The notes: generated from the sequence alone by a model not told the origin. 64,000 bases of DNA from Mycobacterium sp. D16R12 (GCF_002013465.1 NZ_MAFC01000009.1:186001-250000); one strand, 5' to 3'; counted from the first letter of the stretch, positions 30,309-38,268 are shown. Translations and numbers: made by a program.

Positions 30309-31966
30309 GTGATATTGCGATTCGTCAGCATGTGGAGACGAACGCTCCGGCCATGGCGTCCGGTGCGATCGACTACGCCATGCTGCTGGGCTCGGAGCTG
30401 GAGCAGATCGACTTCTATGACTCTCGTAGCCACCTGTACACCCTTCCTGCGGTAAATCTGGTTCTTACCACGCGAATTCGTGCCGCAGCGCTGACCGCAC
30501 GGGGCCTTCACCGTGGCGACCGGGTGGCCATGATCGCGGCGAGTGACGAGGAGTACCTGACCACGCTGCTGGCAGTGCTGTTGCTGGGTGCGGTGCCGTG
30601 CGCGATCGCACCCCCGCCGACTCCGGCGCGGCCCGATTCCGCGGGTGTGGCGCACCTGGGTGCGGCACTGGGGGTGCTGAACCCGGCCATGGTCATCGCG
30701 CAACCCCGGGTGGCGATGGCGGTTGTGCACCCGGTAGTCGTGACGTACGACGAGCTGAGCGATGCCGACCCGATTGACTTGCAGCGGTGTTTGCGGCCTG
30801 CTCCCGGCGATATCCACCACATCCAGCTGACCTCCGGATCGACCTCGGCTCCCAAAGCGGTGCTGTTGACGCATGGCAATGTGGTGCACAATGCCAGCAC
30901 AATTGCTTATGGCACAAGGGCTTTACGCGGACGTGACCGGGTATTCAGCTGGCTGCCGTTCTACCATGACATGGGGTTCATACAGGTGCTGGCGGCGCTG
31001 CTCTACGGCCTGCGGGTCGGGGTGATGACCCCGATGGGATTTCTGCGGGATCCGATGTCCTGGCTACGGCACATGTCCCAGCACGGGTCGACACACACCG
31101 CAGGCCCGCCCTTCGCGTATCGGGCGGTATCGGAGGCGATCTCACGCGGTGGAGCACCCGCAGACCTGGACTTGTCCGCGCTGCGGCACGCCTACGTCGG
31201 AGCGGAGCCCATTCCGCTCTCGGTGCTGCGCGAGGTCACCGAACGACTTGCACCGCTGGGGATGCGGACAGATGTGTTGGTGCCGTGCTACGGCATGGCT
31301 GAAACGGTGCTCGCGACAACCGTTGCGCTGCAACCTTGTGCGCCCGATGTGTCCTCCTTCGGCAGGGTGCGGGTTGGTAGCAGACCGGACGATCACCAGC
31401 CTGTCGTGTCCTGCGGACAGGTGGTTGATGGCTTGGAACTTCGGATCGTCAGCCCGGACGGCGCGCTATCGCCCGACGGTGCGGTGGGTGACATCCAGGT
31501 GCGCGGGCCGTCGGTGATGTTGGGCTACTTGACCGCAGACGGTCGGGTCGCCACGCCCGCAGATGGTTGGCATGACACCGGCGACCGAGGCTTTCTGGCC
31601 GAGGGTGAACTGTTCGTGGTGGGCCGTCATAAGGAGATGCTCATTGTGCGCGGCCGCAACTTCCCGCCCTACGACATCGAGCGGGAGATCGACGGCATAT
31701 GCGGCGCCGGTGGCTTTTCGGTTGTCTTCTCCCTGCGCGATGAAACGCGTGCCCGCGAGTCGGTGATCGCCGTCGTCGGAACCCGGGCGGCGGCCGACGA
31801 GCATGAGGAACTTCGCACCCGCATCGCCGGTGGGGTCCGCGCAGCCTTCGGGTTCTCCCTCGACGAGGTGGTGCTGGTGCCGGCCCGGACAATTCCCCGG
31901 ACCACGAGCGGGAAACGTCAGCGACTCACGGTGCGTGAGGCGTATCGGGCCGGCTCGCTCAGCTAG
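30305..31966 (+). CDS. Fatty acyl-AMP ligase-like enzyme (FAAL family)
   Basis: 553 residues. Adenylating core LTSGSTSAPKAVLLTHGN (about residue 175), SWLPFYHDMGFIQ and THTAGPPFAYR, which are FAAL-like, VPCYGMAETV (about 330), the hinge DTGDRGFL, and a C-terminal lysine in TTSGKRQR (about 537). Members of this class activate fatty acids as acyl-AMP and load them onto a carrier protein and not onto CoA. The adjacent overlapping ACP gene supports this. It is the last gene of the operon; its stop overlaps that of the convergent amidohydrolase gene. The chain length it prefers cannot be read from sequence. Confidence 0.85.
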   Translation: MSDIAIRQHVETNAPAMASGAIDYAMLLGSELEQIDFYDSRSHLYTLPAVNLVLTTRIRAAALTARGLHRGDRVAMIAASDEEYLTTLLAVLLLGAVPCAIAPPPTPARPDSAGVAHLGAALGVLNPAMVIAQPRVAMAVVHPVVVTYDELSDADPIDLQRCLRPAPGDIHHIQLTSGSTSAPKAVLLTHGNVVHNASTIAYGTRALRGRDRVFSWLPFYHDMGFIQVLAALLYGLRVGVMTPMGFLRDPMSWLRHMSQHGSTHTAGPPFAYRAVSEAISRGGAPADLDLSALRHAYVGAEPIPLSVLREVTERLAPLGMRTDVLVPCYGMAETVLATTVALQPCAPDVSSFGRVRVGSRPDDHQPVVSCGQVVDGLELRIVSPDGALSPDGAVGDIQVRGPSVMLGYLTADGRVATPADGWHDTGDRGFLAEGELFVVGRHKEMLIVRGRNFPPYDIEREIDGICGAGGFSVVFSLRDETRARESVIAVVGTRAAADEHEELRTRIAGGVRAAFGFSLDEVVLVPARTIPRTTSGKRQRLTVREAYRAGSLS

Positions 31967-32856
31967 GTGTCAACGCCGAACAGCTTTGCGCCATTGCGGT
32001 AGAGAACATCGCGCATCCAGCCGTCGTCGATCCCGGGCAGGGCCCGCAGCGCGGTAATCGCCTCGGCATATCCGTAGGGGATGTTCGGGAAGTCGCTGCC
32101 GAAGAAGATCTTGTGTCCTAGATCCATAAGCCGTGGGTAGGCAGATTCCGGAAAGGGCGCCTTCTCGTTGGAGAACGCGGTGAAGGCCATGGTGGTGTCG
32201 AGACGTACCTCGTCGTACCCCGCGGAGATATCGAGGAAGTCGGAGTACTCGGGCATACCCATGTGCGCGACGATCAGGCGGAGTCGCGGGAACTGCTTCA
32301 GCAGCACCCGGATTGGCTCTGGCCCGGTGAATTCTCCGGGCGCCGGGCCGGACCCGCAATGGATCACCACCGGAACTCCGGCGTCCTGGAGAAGACCCCA
32401 CACCGGGAGGAGTAGCGGATCAATGGGAGAGAACGCGCCAACCTGAATGTGGACCTTGAAGATGCGGGCTCCCGCCTCGATTGCCTCGCGCACATAGTCG
32501 AGCGCATCGGATTCGGGAAAGAAGGTTGCGGTGTGGAGGCAGTCGGGGGTCTGCGCCGCGAATTGAGTCGCCCACTGATTCAGCCAGGCAGCCATCTGCG
32601 GCTTGTGCGCATAGATCAACGAGGTGAAGCGGAGCACTCCGAACTCCCGCAGCGTCTGCACCCGCTGGGACTCCTCGGTGCGGTAGGTGATCGGCCAGGG
32701 CCGTCCGATGAGCGGTCCGGCCGAGTCGAAGTAGGCCCACACCTTGTCCATGACCGATTTGGGCATGAAGTGGGTGTGCACATCCACGATCCCGGGGATG
32801 TCCAGCTCCTGCCAGATCTGTCTGACGGGCGCGGGGTCGAACGCTGATGCGGGCAT
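31963..32856 (-). CDS. Amidohydrolase-2 family TIM-barrel hydrolase/decarboxylase
   Basis: 297 residues. Metal-binding DVHTHFMP near residue 24, KVHIQVGAF (about 134), VVIHCGSG (about 162), LIVAHMG (about 195), and the late Asp in IFFGSDFPNIPYG (about 254) place it in the amidohydrolase-2 (ACMSD-like) family, which hydrolyses or decarboxylates cyclic or aromatic acids with a bound metal. No pathway partner is adjacent; its 3' end overlaps the convergent ligase gene. Upstream, 9 bp before the start, lies a site matching 14 of 16 bases of the palindrome of the TetR at 18228-18854, so it may belong to that regulator's regulon. Confidence 0.85.
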   Translation of the reverse strand: MPASAFDPAPVRQIWQELDIPGIVDVHTHFMPKSVMDKVWAYFDSAGPLIGRPWPITYRTEESQRVQTLREFGVLRFTSLIYAHKPQMAAWLNQWATQFAAQTPDCLHTATFFPESDALDYVREAIEAGARIFKVHIQVGAFSPIDPLLLPVWGLLQDAGVPVVIHCGSGPAPGEFTGPEPIRVLLKQFPRLRLIVAHMGMPEYSDFLDISAGYDEVRLDTTMAFTAFSNEKAPFPESAYPRLMDLGHKIFFGSDFPNIPYGYAEAITALRALPGIDDGWMRDVLYRNGAKLFGVDT

Positions 32857-32865
32857 AGACCTATC

Positions 32866-32881
32866 TATATCAATCGATCTA
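32866..32881. promoter_or_regulatory. Probable TetR operator, TATATCAATCGATCTA
   Basis: 14 of 16 bases match the perfect palindrome at 18865-18880, and the distance to the start codon (9 bp) is almost the same as there (10 bp). The near-palindrome itself has two asymmetric positions. Confidence 0.6.
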
Positions 32882-32907
32882 CCCAGCGTGGCACGGGCCC
32901 GGAAAGA

Positions 32908-32922
32908 TACCCCCTAGGGGTA
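32908..32922. promoter_or_regulatory. Copper-type operator TACCC-N5-GGGTA (distal)
   Basis: Perfect inverted repeat TACCC-CCTAG-GGGTA. From memory this matches the general form of RicR/CsoR copper-repressor sites in mycobacteria. It lies 77 bp upstream of the DUF1326 start and 44 bp from the second copy. Confidence 0.6.
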
Positions 32923-32965
32923 CTTGCCAAGACTTGGTGTCCGCTGTTACGTTCGGCATGTCAGA

Positions 32966-32980
32966 TACCCCTATGGGGTA
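32966..32980. promoter_or_regulatory. Copper-type operator TACCC-N5-GGGTA (proximal)
   Basis: TACCC-CTATG-GGGTA, a second perfect arm repeat, 18 bp before the DUF1326 start codon. Two sites flanking a short AT-poor stretch suggest that the promoter lies between or over them. Confidence 0.6.
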
Positions 32981-32998
32981 TAGAAAGGAATGGACGAA

Positions 32999-33712
32999 AT
33001 GTCGGCGACGGATACCTACGACTGGAATCTCAAGGGCGATTGGTTCGACGTGTGCAGCTGCAAGCTGCCCTGCCCGTGCAGCTTTGCGCAGGAACCCACA
33101 CACGGGGACTGCCTTTTCACCTTGGTGTGGCATGTCAGCGAAGGCCATTGGGGTGACGTTGAGTTGAGCAATCTGGGCGTGGTCGCTCAGGGCGAGTTCA
33201 AGGGGAACATGTGGATCGGTGACCCGGACGCGACGATGAAGCTGATGTTCTACATCGATGAGTCCGCGGATGCGCGTCAGCGCATCGCGCTCGAGCGGAT
33301 CTTCACCGGTAAAGAGGGCGGCTGGCCCGCGGAGTTCGCAAGCCTCATCGAGGAGCTGCGCGGTATCGAGTACGTCCCGATCAACTTCGACAAGGCCGAC
33401 GATCTGGCGAGTTGGGGTGCCCAGATCCCCGGCAAGGTGGATCTTCGCGTCGAGGCCCTGACCGGCCCGACCGCCGACCCCAGTCGTCGAGTCACGACGG
33501 CGAACGCACCAGGAGCGGAAGTGGGGCCAGGTCAGGTCGCGACCTGGGGTGTGGTCAAGAAGGACCACTCCGTCGGGTTCGAATGGTCACACGAGCATCG
33601 CGGCGAGTCGAGCAAGCACTTCCCGTTCGATTGGCGTCCTGACGGCAAGGTTGAGGTTGTGTCAGAGGAGTTGGAATCGGCACAGCAGGGTGGATGCTGC
33701 TGCTCGGACTGA
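32999..33712 (+). CDS. DUF1326 cysteine-rich protein, probable copper response
   Basis: 237 residues from the ATG at 32999; an ATG 9 bp earlier sits directly on the ribosome site AAAGGA and is less likely. DUF1326 pattern: WNLKGDWFDVCSCKLPCPCSFAQEP (four Cys in the first 35 residues), then FYIDESADARQR and VEALTGPTADPSRRV. The chain ends in GGCCCSD, a triple Cys, so both ends could bind metal. DUF1326 proteins are known from metal-linked gene pairs with DUF2182 membrane proteins; no partner is next to it here. Two TACCC-N5-GGGTA boxes upstream suggest copper induction. No signal peptide, so the protein is cytoplasmic. Confidence 0.82.
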   Translation: MSATDTYDWNLKGDWFDVCSCKLPCPCSFAQEPTHGDCLFTLVWHVSEGHWGDVELSNLGVVAQGEFKGNMWIGDPDATMKLMFYIDESADARQRIALERIFTGKEGGWPAEFASLIEELRGIEYVPINFDKADDLASWGAQIPGKVDLRVEALTGPTADPSRRVTTANAPGAEVGPGQVATWGVVKKDHSVGFEWSHEHRGESSKHFPFDWRPDGKVEVVSEELESAQQGGCCCSD

Positions 33713-33803
33713 GCGGATCGGCGGCCGCGTCGGGGACAAGCTCTGCGCGGCCGCCACAGCCCTCCGGGAATGAACTCGGGTGCGGTGGGACTTCAATAGA
33801 CAC

Positions 33804-34592
33804 GTGAACATCGACCTCACTGGTAAAACCGCGTTAGTCACTGGGTCCACGCAGGGCATTGGACTGGAAATCGTTCGACAGCTCGCCGCCAGTGGTGCGC
33901 GGGCCGTGGTGAATGGCCGCTCGCAGCACCGCGTCGATGCGGCCGTTTCCGAGATTGGGCTTCAGAACGGCAGTGTCATCGGAGTCGCGGCGGATGTTTC
34001 CACTGCCGAGGGAGTCGAAGTGCTCCGCGAGCAGCTCCCCGAGGTGGATATTCTGGTCAACAATCTGGGCATCTTCGGTGCCGTACCAGCACGTGAGATC
34101 ACCGACGAACAGTGGCGGAACTACTTCGAAGTGAACGTGCTGTCCGCAGTGCGCCTTATCCGGGCGTACTTGCCGGGAATGATCGAGGCCGGATGGGGCC
34201 GCATCATTCAGATAGCCAGTGACTCAGCGATTGTCATTCCGCAGGAGATGATCCACTACGGGGTCTCCAAGACCGCGTTGTTGGGGGTCACGCGTGGCTT
34301 CGCGAAAGATGCCGCCGGCTCCGGGGTGACGGTCAACTCGGTGATCGCCGGGCCCACGCACACGGCCGGCGTCGAGGACTTCGTCTATCAGCTTGTCGAC
34401 AAGTCGCTGCCCTGGGATGAGGCGCAGCGTGAATTCATGAAAAAGCATCGGCCCCAGTCACTACTGCAGCGTTTGATCGAACCGGTGGAGATCGCCAACC
34501 TGGTCGTCTACCTCAGCTCCGCATTCGCGTCCGCCACTACGGGCGCCGCGGTTCGTGCCGACGGCGGGTACGTGGATTCGATCCTGCCCTAG
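33804..34592 (+). CDS. SDR-family oxidoreductase
   Basis: 262 residues from the GTG at 33804; a GTG at 33780 is also open, but the SDR fold begins at N-I-D-L-T-G-K. TGSTQGIG, VNNLG, IASDS (catalytic Ser region), YGVSK, NSVIAGPTHTAG and the terminal TGAAVRADGGY are present, so it should be an active NAD(P)-dependent dehydrogenase. The long segment between the PT motif and the C-terminus is like the putative oxidoreductases found in many actinobacteria. Its stop overlaps the stop of the convergent TetR gene by 4 bp. Substrate unknown. Confidence 0.82.
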   Translation: MNIDLTGKTALVTGSTQGIGLEIVRQLAASGARAVVNGRSQHRVDAAVSEIGLQNGSVIGVAADVSTAEGVEVLREQLPEVDILVNNLGIFGAVPAREITDEQWRNYFEVNVLSAVRLIRAYLPGMIEAGWGRIIQIASDSAIVIPQEMIHYGVSKTALLGVTRGFAKDAAGSGVTVNSVIAGPTHTAGVEDFVYQLVDKSLPWDEAQREFMKKHRPQSLLQRLIEPVEIANLVVYLSSAFASATTGAAVRADGGYVDSILP

Positions 34593-35224
34593 CGGCCACT
34601 GCGCGTTGTGGAGAGCGTTTCGTCAATATCCAGAACAGAGACGAGAGTGCGCACCCACCACCGTCGCTGTTGGCGGCCTCGACTCGCGTCTGGTTCGAGA
34701 ATGCCGGCGCTGCGGCGAAATGCCGCTCCGTAAGCAGCTTCGGTGGCCAGCGCCTGATGCAGAGCGGCGACGGCAAGACGGGTGTCCTCGCGGGGCGGTC
34801 GGCGACCGAGGGATGGCTTCCGGGCAGCATGCAGGGTGTCGACGACGGGATTGAGTAGGCCTGCACCGTCATCGCGCCACCCTGCAGCGTGAAGGGCGAT
34901 GGCCAATTCTCCGTAGCCGTCTTCGTAGACATCTGCGATGCAGTCCACCAACTCAGACACCTGTGCTCCGCGACTTACCCAGTCGTGGGTGGCGTTGGCG
35001 ACTGCATCGCGGATCCGGGTACCGCCGTGATGCAGCAGTGCCACGAGCAGACCGTCGCGGTTCTTGAAATGGTGAGCAACACCCGCATCGGTCATGCCGA
35101 CTCGGGTGGCAACGGCGCGCACCTCGACGGCGTGCGGACCGGACTCGACGAGAAGCTCCTCAGCGGCTTTGAGTATCAACGACTTCGCCTCATCGGGGTG
35201 TCGGCGAGTTCGAGGCTGACTCAT
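34589..35224 (-). CDS. TetR-family regulator divergent from DUF3237 gene
   Basis: 211 residues from the ATG at 35224 (M-S-Q-P-R-T-R-R-H). HTH: VEVRAVATRVGMTDAGVAHHFKNRDGLL, about residues 33-60. The intergenic region to the divergent DUF3237 gene holds two inverted repeats and a repeated TTTACCTTGA, so it very likely represses both directions. The C-terminal domain ends with a WWVRTLVSVL helix. Ligand unknown. Confidence 0.85.
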   Translation of the reverse strand: MSQPRTRRHPDEAKSLILKAAEELLVESGPHAVEVRAVATRVGMTDAGVAHHFKNRDGLLVALLHHGGTRIRDAVANATHDWVSRGAQVSELVDCIADVYEDGYGELAIALHAAGWRDDGAGLLNPVVDTLHAARKPSLGRRPPREDTRLAVAALHQALATEAAYGAAFRRSAGILEPDASRGRQQRRWWVRTLVSVLDIDETLSTTRSGR

Positions 35225-35227
35225 ACG

Positions 35228-35282
35228 GTCAAGTTTACCTTGACATCTCAAAGTATTGGTTTTACCTTGAGGCTACAAGGTA
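35228..35282. promoter_or_regulatory. Bidirectional operator region with two inverted repeats
   Basis: GTCAAG-TTTAC-CTTGAC (35228-35244) and TACCTTG-AGGCTA-CAAGGTA (35263-35282); the decamer TTTACCTTGA occurs in both (35234 and 35261). The elements fill the 84-bp space between the divergent TetR and DUF3237 genes. Confidence 0.65.
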
Positions 35283-35308
35283 TAGCGCGTCGAATGGAGG
35301 GTTCAGTG

Positions 35309-35788
35309 ATGCTGACGTTCGAGGAGAAACTGCCGGGTGTTGGCGAAGGCATCTCGCTGCTACCGCTTTTTCGGGGCGTATGGCGCGTGGCTCGGTACGT
35401 AGTGCTGCCCACCACGCCGGTCGGTACGCGCGTTGTCATCGAAATTCCGGACGGCAGACTGGAGGGGCGGGGGATTTCCGCGCAGACTCTGGGTGGCGCG
35501 AATGCCGATTGGTTCGTTATCGGGCCGGACGGGACTGGCACCGCCGATTATCGAGGAACCATGCAGACCGCGGACGGCGCGGCGATCTACATCCACGGCC
35601 ATGGCCGCTGCGATATGTCAGCGGGCTTTGCGGCTGGAGCGGTCTTGCGTGGACATGCACATTTCGAGACCGGCAGCGACCAGTACCGCTGGCTGAACAA
35701 GGTGCACGCGGTGTTCCGTGGCGTTGTCGTCGGTGACGGCTCGGCGGGCAAGGGTGTGTACCACGACGAGTACTTCGAGGTCCGCTGA
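35309..35788 (+). CDS. DUF3237 family protein
   Basis: 159 residues from the ATG at 35309, preceded at 8 bp by GGAGG. The beta-rich DUF3237 pattern is visible: GVGEGISLLPLFRG, VVIEIPDGRLEGRG, GPDGTGTADYRGTMQTADGAAIYI, and a C-terminal FRGVVVGDGS segment. The fold is an outer-membrane-like small barrel of unknown biochemical role, often found with catabolic genes. Controlled, by position, through the inverted repeats shared with the divergent TetR. Transcription ends at a strong hairpin 35 bp downstream. Confidence 0.78.
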   Translation: MLTFEEKLPGVGEGISLLPLFRGVWRVARYVVLPTTPVGTRVVIEIPDGRLEGRGISAQTLGGANADWFVIGPDGTGTADYRGTMQTADGAAIYIHGHGRCDMSAGFAAGAVLRGHAHFETGSDQYRWLNKVHAVFRGVVVGDGSAGKGVYHDEYFEVR

Positions 35789-35822
35789 TATTGGGTCGGT
35801 CTCGTCGCTGTTCTCCCGAAAC

Positions 35823-35868
35823 ACCAAAGGGCCGCTTCCGTAGGCTGATTCGGAAGCGGCCCTTGGTC
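35823..35868. terminator. Strong bidirectional intrinsic terminator
   Basis: Perfect 14-bp stem AAGGGCCGCTTCCG / CGGAAGCGGCCCTT around a 10-base loop, extended by ACCA/TGGT with one bulged A. It lies between the ends of two convergent genes (35788 and 35878), with a TCTTTGG stretch following on the plus strand. Confidence 0.85.
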
Positions 35869-35877
35869 TTTGGCGGG

Positions 35878-36162
35878 CTAGTTGATGCCGCCGATGAACT
35901 GACCGCTGGCTGGCGGGGTGTAGCGCATCTGAGGACCGGAGTTGTTCATCGTGTACTGACCGGTGCCCAGCCGAGCGTGGTCCCGGTTGTTACCCCCCGA
36001 GCCGTTATTACCTGCGCCGGCGACGACGGCGGAGGTGGGGGAGGCGGTCAATTCGATGGCGGCGAAGCTTGGCACCAGGATCGCGAGACCGATGCCGGCC
36101 GCGGCGACAACGCGGCTTGCGTTAGTGGAGATTGCCTTCGAGGTTGCGGTGATGGCGGTCAT
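35878..36162 (-). CDS. Small secreted protein, 94 aa
   Basis: ATG at 36162 (M-T-A-I-T-A-T-S-K); the open frame extends upstream without plausible sequence. Long signal region with a hydrophobic core about residues 18-38, likely cleaved after S-A-V-V-A. The mature part is short (about 45 residues), Asn/Gly-rich (GNNGSGGNN), without cysteines. Ends at the strong terminator. Family not recognised. Confidence 0.6.
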   Translation of the reverse strand: MTAITATSKAISTNASRVVAAAGIGLAILVPSFAAIELTASPTSAVVAGAGNNGSGGNNRDHARLGTGQYTMNNSGPQMRYTPPASGQFIGGIN

Positions 36163-36325
36163 TGTGTCTGCGCTCCAATGCTTTTGAAGATCTACTTGCG
36201 ATGCTTCTAATAACGTGAGCACTATCTGTTGCCATCCGCGATGGCCTGTGACAAGTCAGTCAACCCGGCGCGGAATATTCGGGGGCACAGGCCTGTTCGA
36301 TAAAGTTGGACAACCGAATACGCAA

Positions 36326-36368
36326 AACGCGGACTCCCACGGCCATATGACCGAGGGTGGTCCGCGTT
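36326..36368 (-). terminator. Hairpin terminator after the secreted-protein gene at 36387
   Basis: AACGCGGAC / GTCCGCGTT, 9-bp perfect stem with a further inner CCAC/GTGG pairing. On the minus strand the right arm is followed by TTTTG, as in an intrinsic terminator, 19 bp beyond the stop codon. Confidence 0.7.
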
Positions 36369-36386
36369 CGCGTACTTGGCCCTATT

Positions 36387-36701
36387 TCAGTTGTGCGTGG
36401 GGCAGGAGATGTCGACATACACCGTCGAGAAGGCGGTGGCACCGCTAAGCCCCTCGACGCCGGTCACCACACACTGCGACAGCGGTGCGTCGGCGATGCC
36501 GTTCAGCTGGACCGTGTAACCCTGCGCCTGCAGCTGGTTCACGGTGTCCGCGGCGGACGACCCGCCTCCGGCGGAGGCTGACGCCTGCGCGCTGAACGCA
36601 AACGAAGCCACGGCCATCGCTCCGAGCGCGGCGAGTGCCACCAAGAACGAAACCGCTGACCGGATGGCCGACCGGGTGAATGAAGTGATCTGGGTGTTCA
36701 T
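36387..36701 (-). CDS. Small secreted protein, paralogue of the one at 19457
   Basis: 104 residues from the ATG at 36701, with GGAAGGAA as ribosome site. Signal peptide with a long hydrophobic stretch (about 19-42) ending A-S-A. The mature domain reads D-T-V-N-Q-L-Q-A-Q-G-Y-T-V, then L-S-Q-C-V-V-T-G-V and ends Y-V-D-I-S-C before a four-residue tail. The same GY-V / SQC / terminal-C spacing occurs at 19457-19759. Two cysteines probably form one disulfide. Function unknown; followed by its own terminator. Confidence 0.78.
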   Translation of the reverse strand: MNTQITSFTRSAIRSAVSFLVALAALGAMAVASFAFSAQASASAGGGSSAADTVNQLQAQGYTVQLNGIADAPLSQCVVTGVEGLSGATAFSTVYVDISCPTHN

Positions 36702-36751
36702 GGCGGTTCCTTCCACCGTCCGAAAATTCTAACGTTTAGAGGAACCATCAA

Positions 36752-36818
36752 CCATTAGATGGTATTTCCTCTTCACTGTTAGATAGGCCACATGGTTACA
36801 TGTGGCACTATCCATTAG
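36752..36818. promoter_or_regulatory. Palindrome and CCATTAG repeats upstream of the CGNR gene
   Basis: GCCACATG-GTTA-CATGTGGC is a perfect 8-4-8 inverted repeat at 36787-36806. Around it are CCATTAGATGG (36752-36762), GTTAGATAGG (36778-36787) and CCATTAGGA (36812-36820). This AT-richer 110 bp between two divergent genes looks densely regulated; the binding protein is unknown. Confidence 0.55.
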
Positions 36819-36836
36819 GAGAGATACAGTCGTGGC

Positions 36837-37457
36837 ATGGAAACGAGCACGTCGGTCACCATCGCCGCCATCCTCGGTGAACCGCTGCCCGTGGAACTGA
36901 TGAACACGGTTCGCGGTGGACGCGGGGAGGTTCGGGATGCACTGGACGGCGACGAGCTGGTGTGCGCATGGCTCAATGCGATGGCGGATCGGATCCTGGC
37001 CGAATCGGGTGCCCACACGATTGCCTTCTCATTGGAGGATGCGCAGTTCGTCGCCGGTGACCTGCGGGCCCTGCGCGACGCGTTACGGTGCCTGGCAGCC
37101 GAGGTCACCGAGGATCCGAGACCGCCGACGTCCGGGATGACGCACAGTCAGGCCGTCGCCACGATCAATACGCTCGCTCGTGCACGGGCGGAGTTGGTGT
37201 GGCCGGCGGACGGCGAACCCAGTAGGGCGGCTACCGCACGCGGATCGCAGGCACGGTTGACCGTCGGGTTGATCGCTCATCAGGCCGTCGACCTCTTCGG
37301 TGGCCCGGAACGTCACCAGCTGCGTGCCTGCCTGGCGTCACACTGCGTGCTCTACTTCGTCAAGGAGCACCCGCGGCGGGAATGGTGCACGCCGAAATGC
37401 GGTAACCGCGCTCGGGTGAAGCGGCATTACGACCGCCAAACCGTGGCGGGCTCCTAA
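36837..37457 (+). CDS. CGNR zinc-finger / ABATE-domain protein
   Basis: 206 residues. The N-terminal half is helical (ABATE domain: LPVELMNTVR near the start and a DLRALRDALRCLA helix). The C-terminal CGNR zinc finger is complete: CLASHCVLYFV, then REWCTPKCGNRARVKRHY, giving the four cysteine ligands about residues 164-190. Such proteins are putative transcription regulators in actinobacteria. An 8-bp inverted repeat 30 bp upstream may be its own binding site. Its stop overlaps the convergent DedA gene by 4 bp. Confidence 0.85.
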   Translation: METSTSVTIAAILGEPLPVELMNTVRGGRGEVRDALDGDELVCAWLNAMADRILAESGAHTIAFSLEDAQFVAGDLRALRDALRCLAAEVTEDPRPPTSGMTHSQAVATINTLARARAELVWPADGEPSRAATARGSQARLTVGLIAHQAVDLFGGPERHQLRACLASHCVLYFVKEHPRREWCTPKCGNRARVKRHYDRQTVAGS

Positions 37458-38113
37458 CCGTTATCGGTGACCGCGCGCCGTTTCTCCAGGAACAGCTTGG
37501 CGGCGGTCGCGGCGGCCGGGACGGTCGACAAGATGGCGACCACCAGGATGATGACGTCCAGGTGCTCGCCGACGAAGGCGACGTTGCCCAGGAAGTAGCC
37601 GACCGTCGTGAGTCCGACACCCCATGCTGCGCTGCCGATGGCGTTGTACAGCAAGAATTTTGGATAACGCATCCCGGACATGCCGGCGATGACCGGGGTG
37701 AAGGTGCGCACCACGCCGATGAACTGGGCAACCAGCAGTGTCTTGGGTCCGTGCTTATCGAAGAACTCGCGTGAAGCGGTCAGATACCGCTGCTTGAAAA
37801 AGCGAGCATCTTCCTTCTTGAACAGCGCCGGACCTAGCCGGCGCCCGATGAAGTACCCGCATTGGCTGCCCAGCAGTGCGGCCACCGCGGCGCAAGGAGC
37901 CAGCACTTGGATCGAGACAGGTGAGTTCGGCTGGGCAGCAATCAGTCCTGCGGAGAACAACAGGGTGTCGCCGGGCAGAAACGGAAACAACAAGCCGGTC
38001 TCGATGAAGACGATGACCATGACCCCGGCCAGTACGGCGCCGCCGAACAATCCGCCCGCGCCCAGCCAATACATCGGATCCATGACGTCCGCGGGCGCCA
38101 GACCCATGTCCAT
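37454..38113 (-). CDS. DedA-family membrane protein (VTT domain)
   Basis: 219 residues, about five hydrophobic segments. Signature features: ETGLLFPFLPGDTLLFSAGL (about 38-58) and the conserved Arg in FIGVVRTFTPVIAGMSGM (about 135), followed by a GYFIGRR-type loop earlier. DedA proteins are thought to flip or move membrane phospholipid or carrier lipids and to support envelope homeostasis. An alternative start 6 bp downstream (M-G-L-A-P) is possible. No functional partner adjacent. Confidence 0.88.
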   Translation of the reverse strand: MDMGLAPADVMDPMYWLGAGGLFGGAVLAGVMVIVFIETGLLFPFLPGDTLLFSAGLIAAQPNSPVSIQVLAPCAAVAALLGSQCGYFIGRRLGPALFKKEDARFFKQRYLTASREFFDKHGPKTLLVAQFIGVVRTFTPVIAGMSGMRYPKFLLYNAIGSAAWGVGLTTVGYFLGNVAFVGEHLDVIILVVAILSTVPAAATAAKLFLEKRRAVTDNG

Positions 38114-38268
38114 GGCTGGAAGCTAGCCACGGAACATTGCTGGACGGGAAACAACACGAGAACCCCGCCTGGCGCGCTCACGGTCGGCCGGCATTCCGGC
38201 ATGGCGGATGGGCGGCAACCGGGCGAATACTCTCGACGTACGGAGGTTCGCGGAATACCGTGGCCAGC

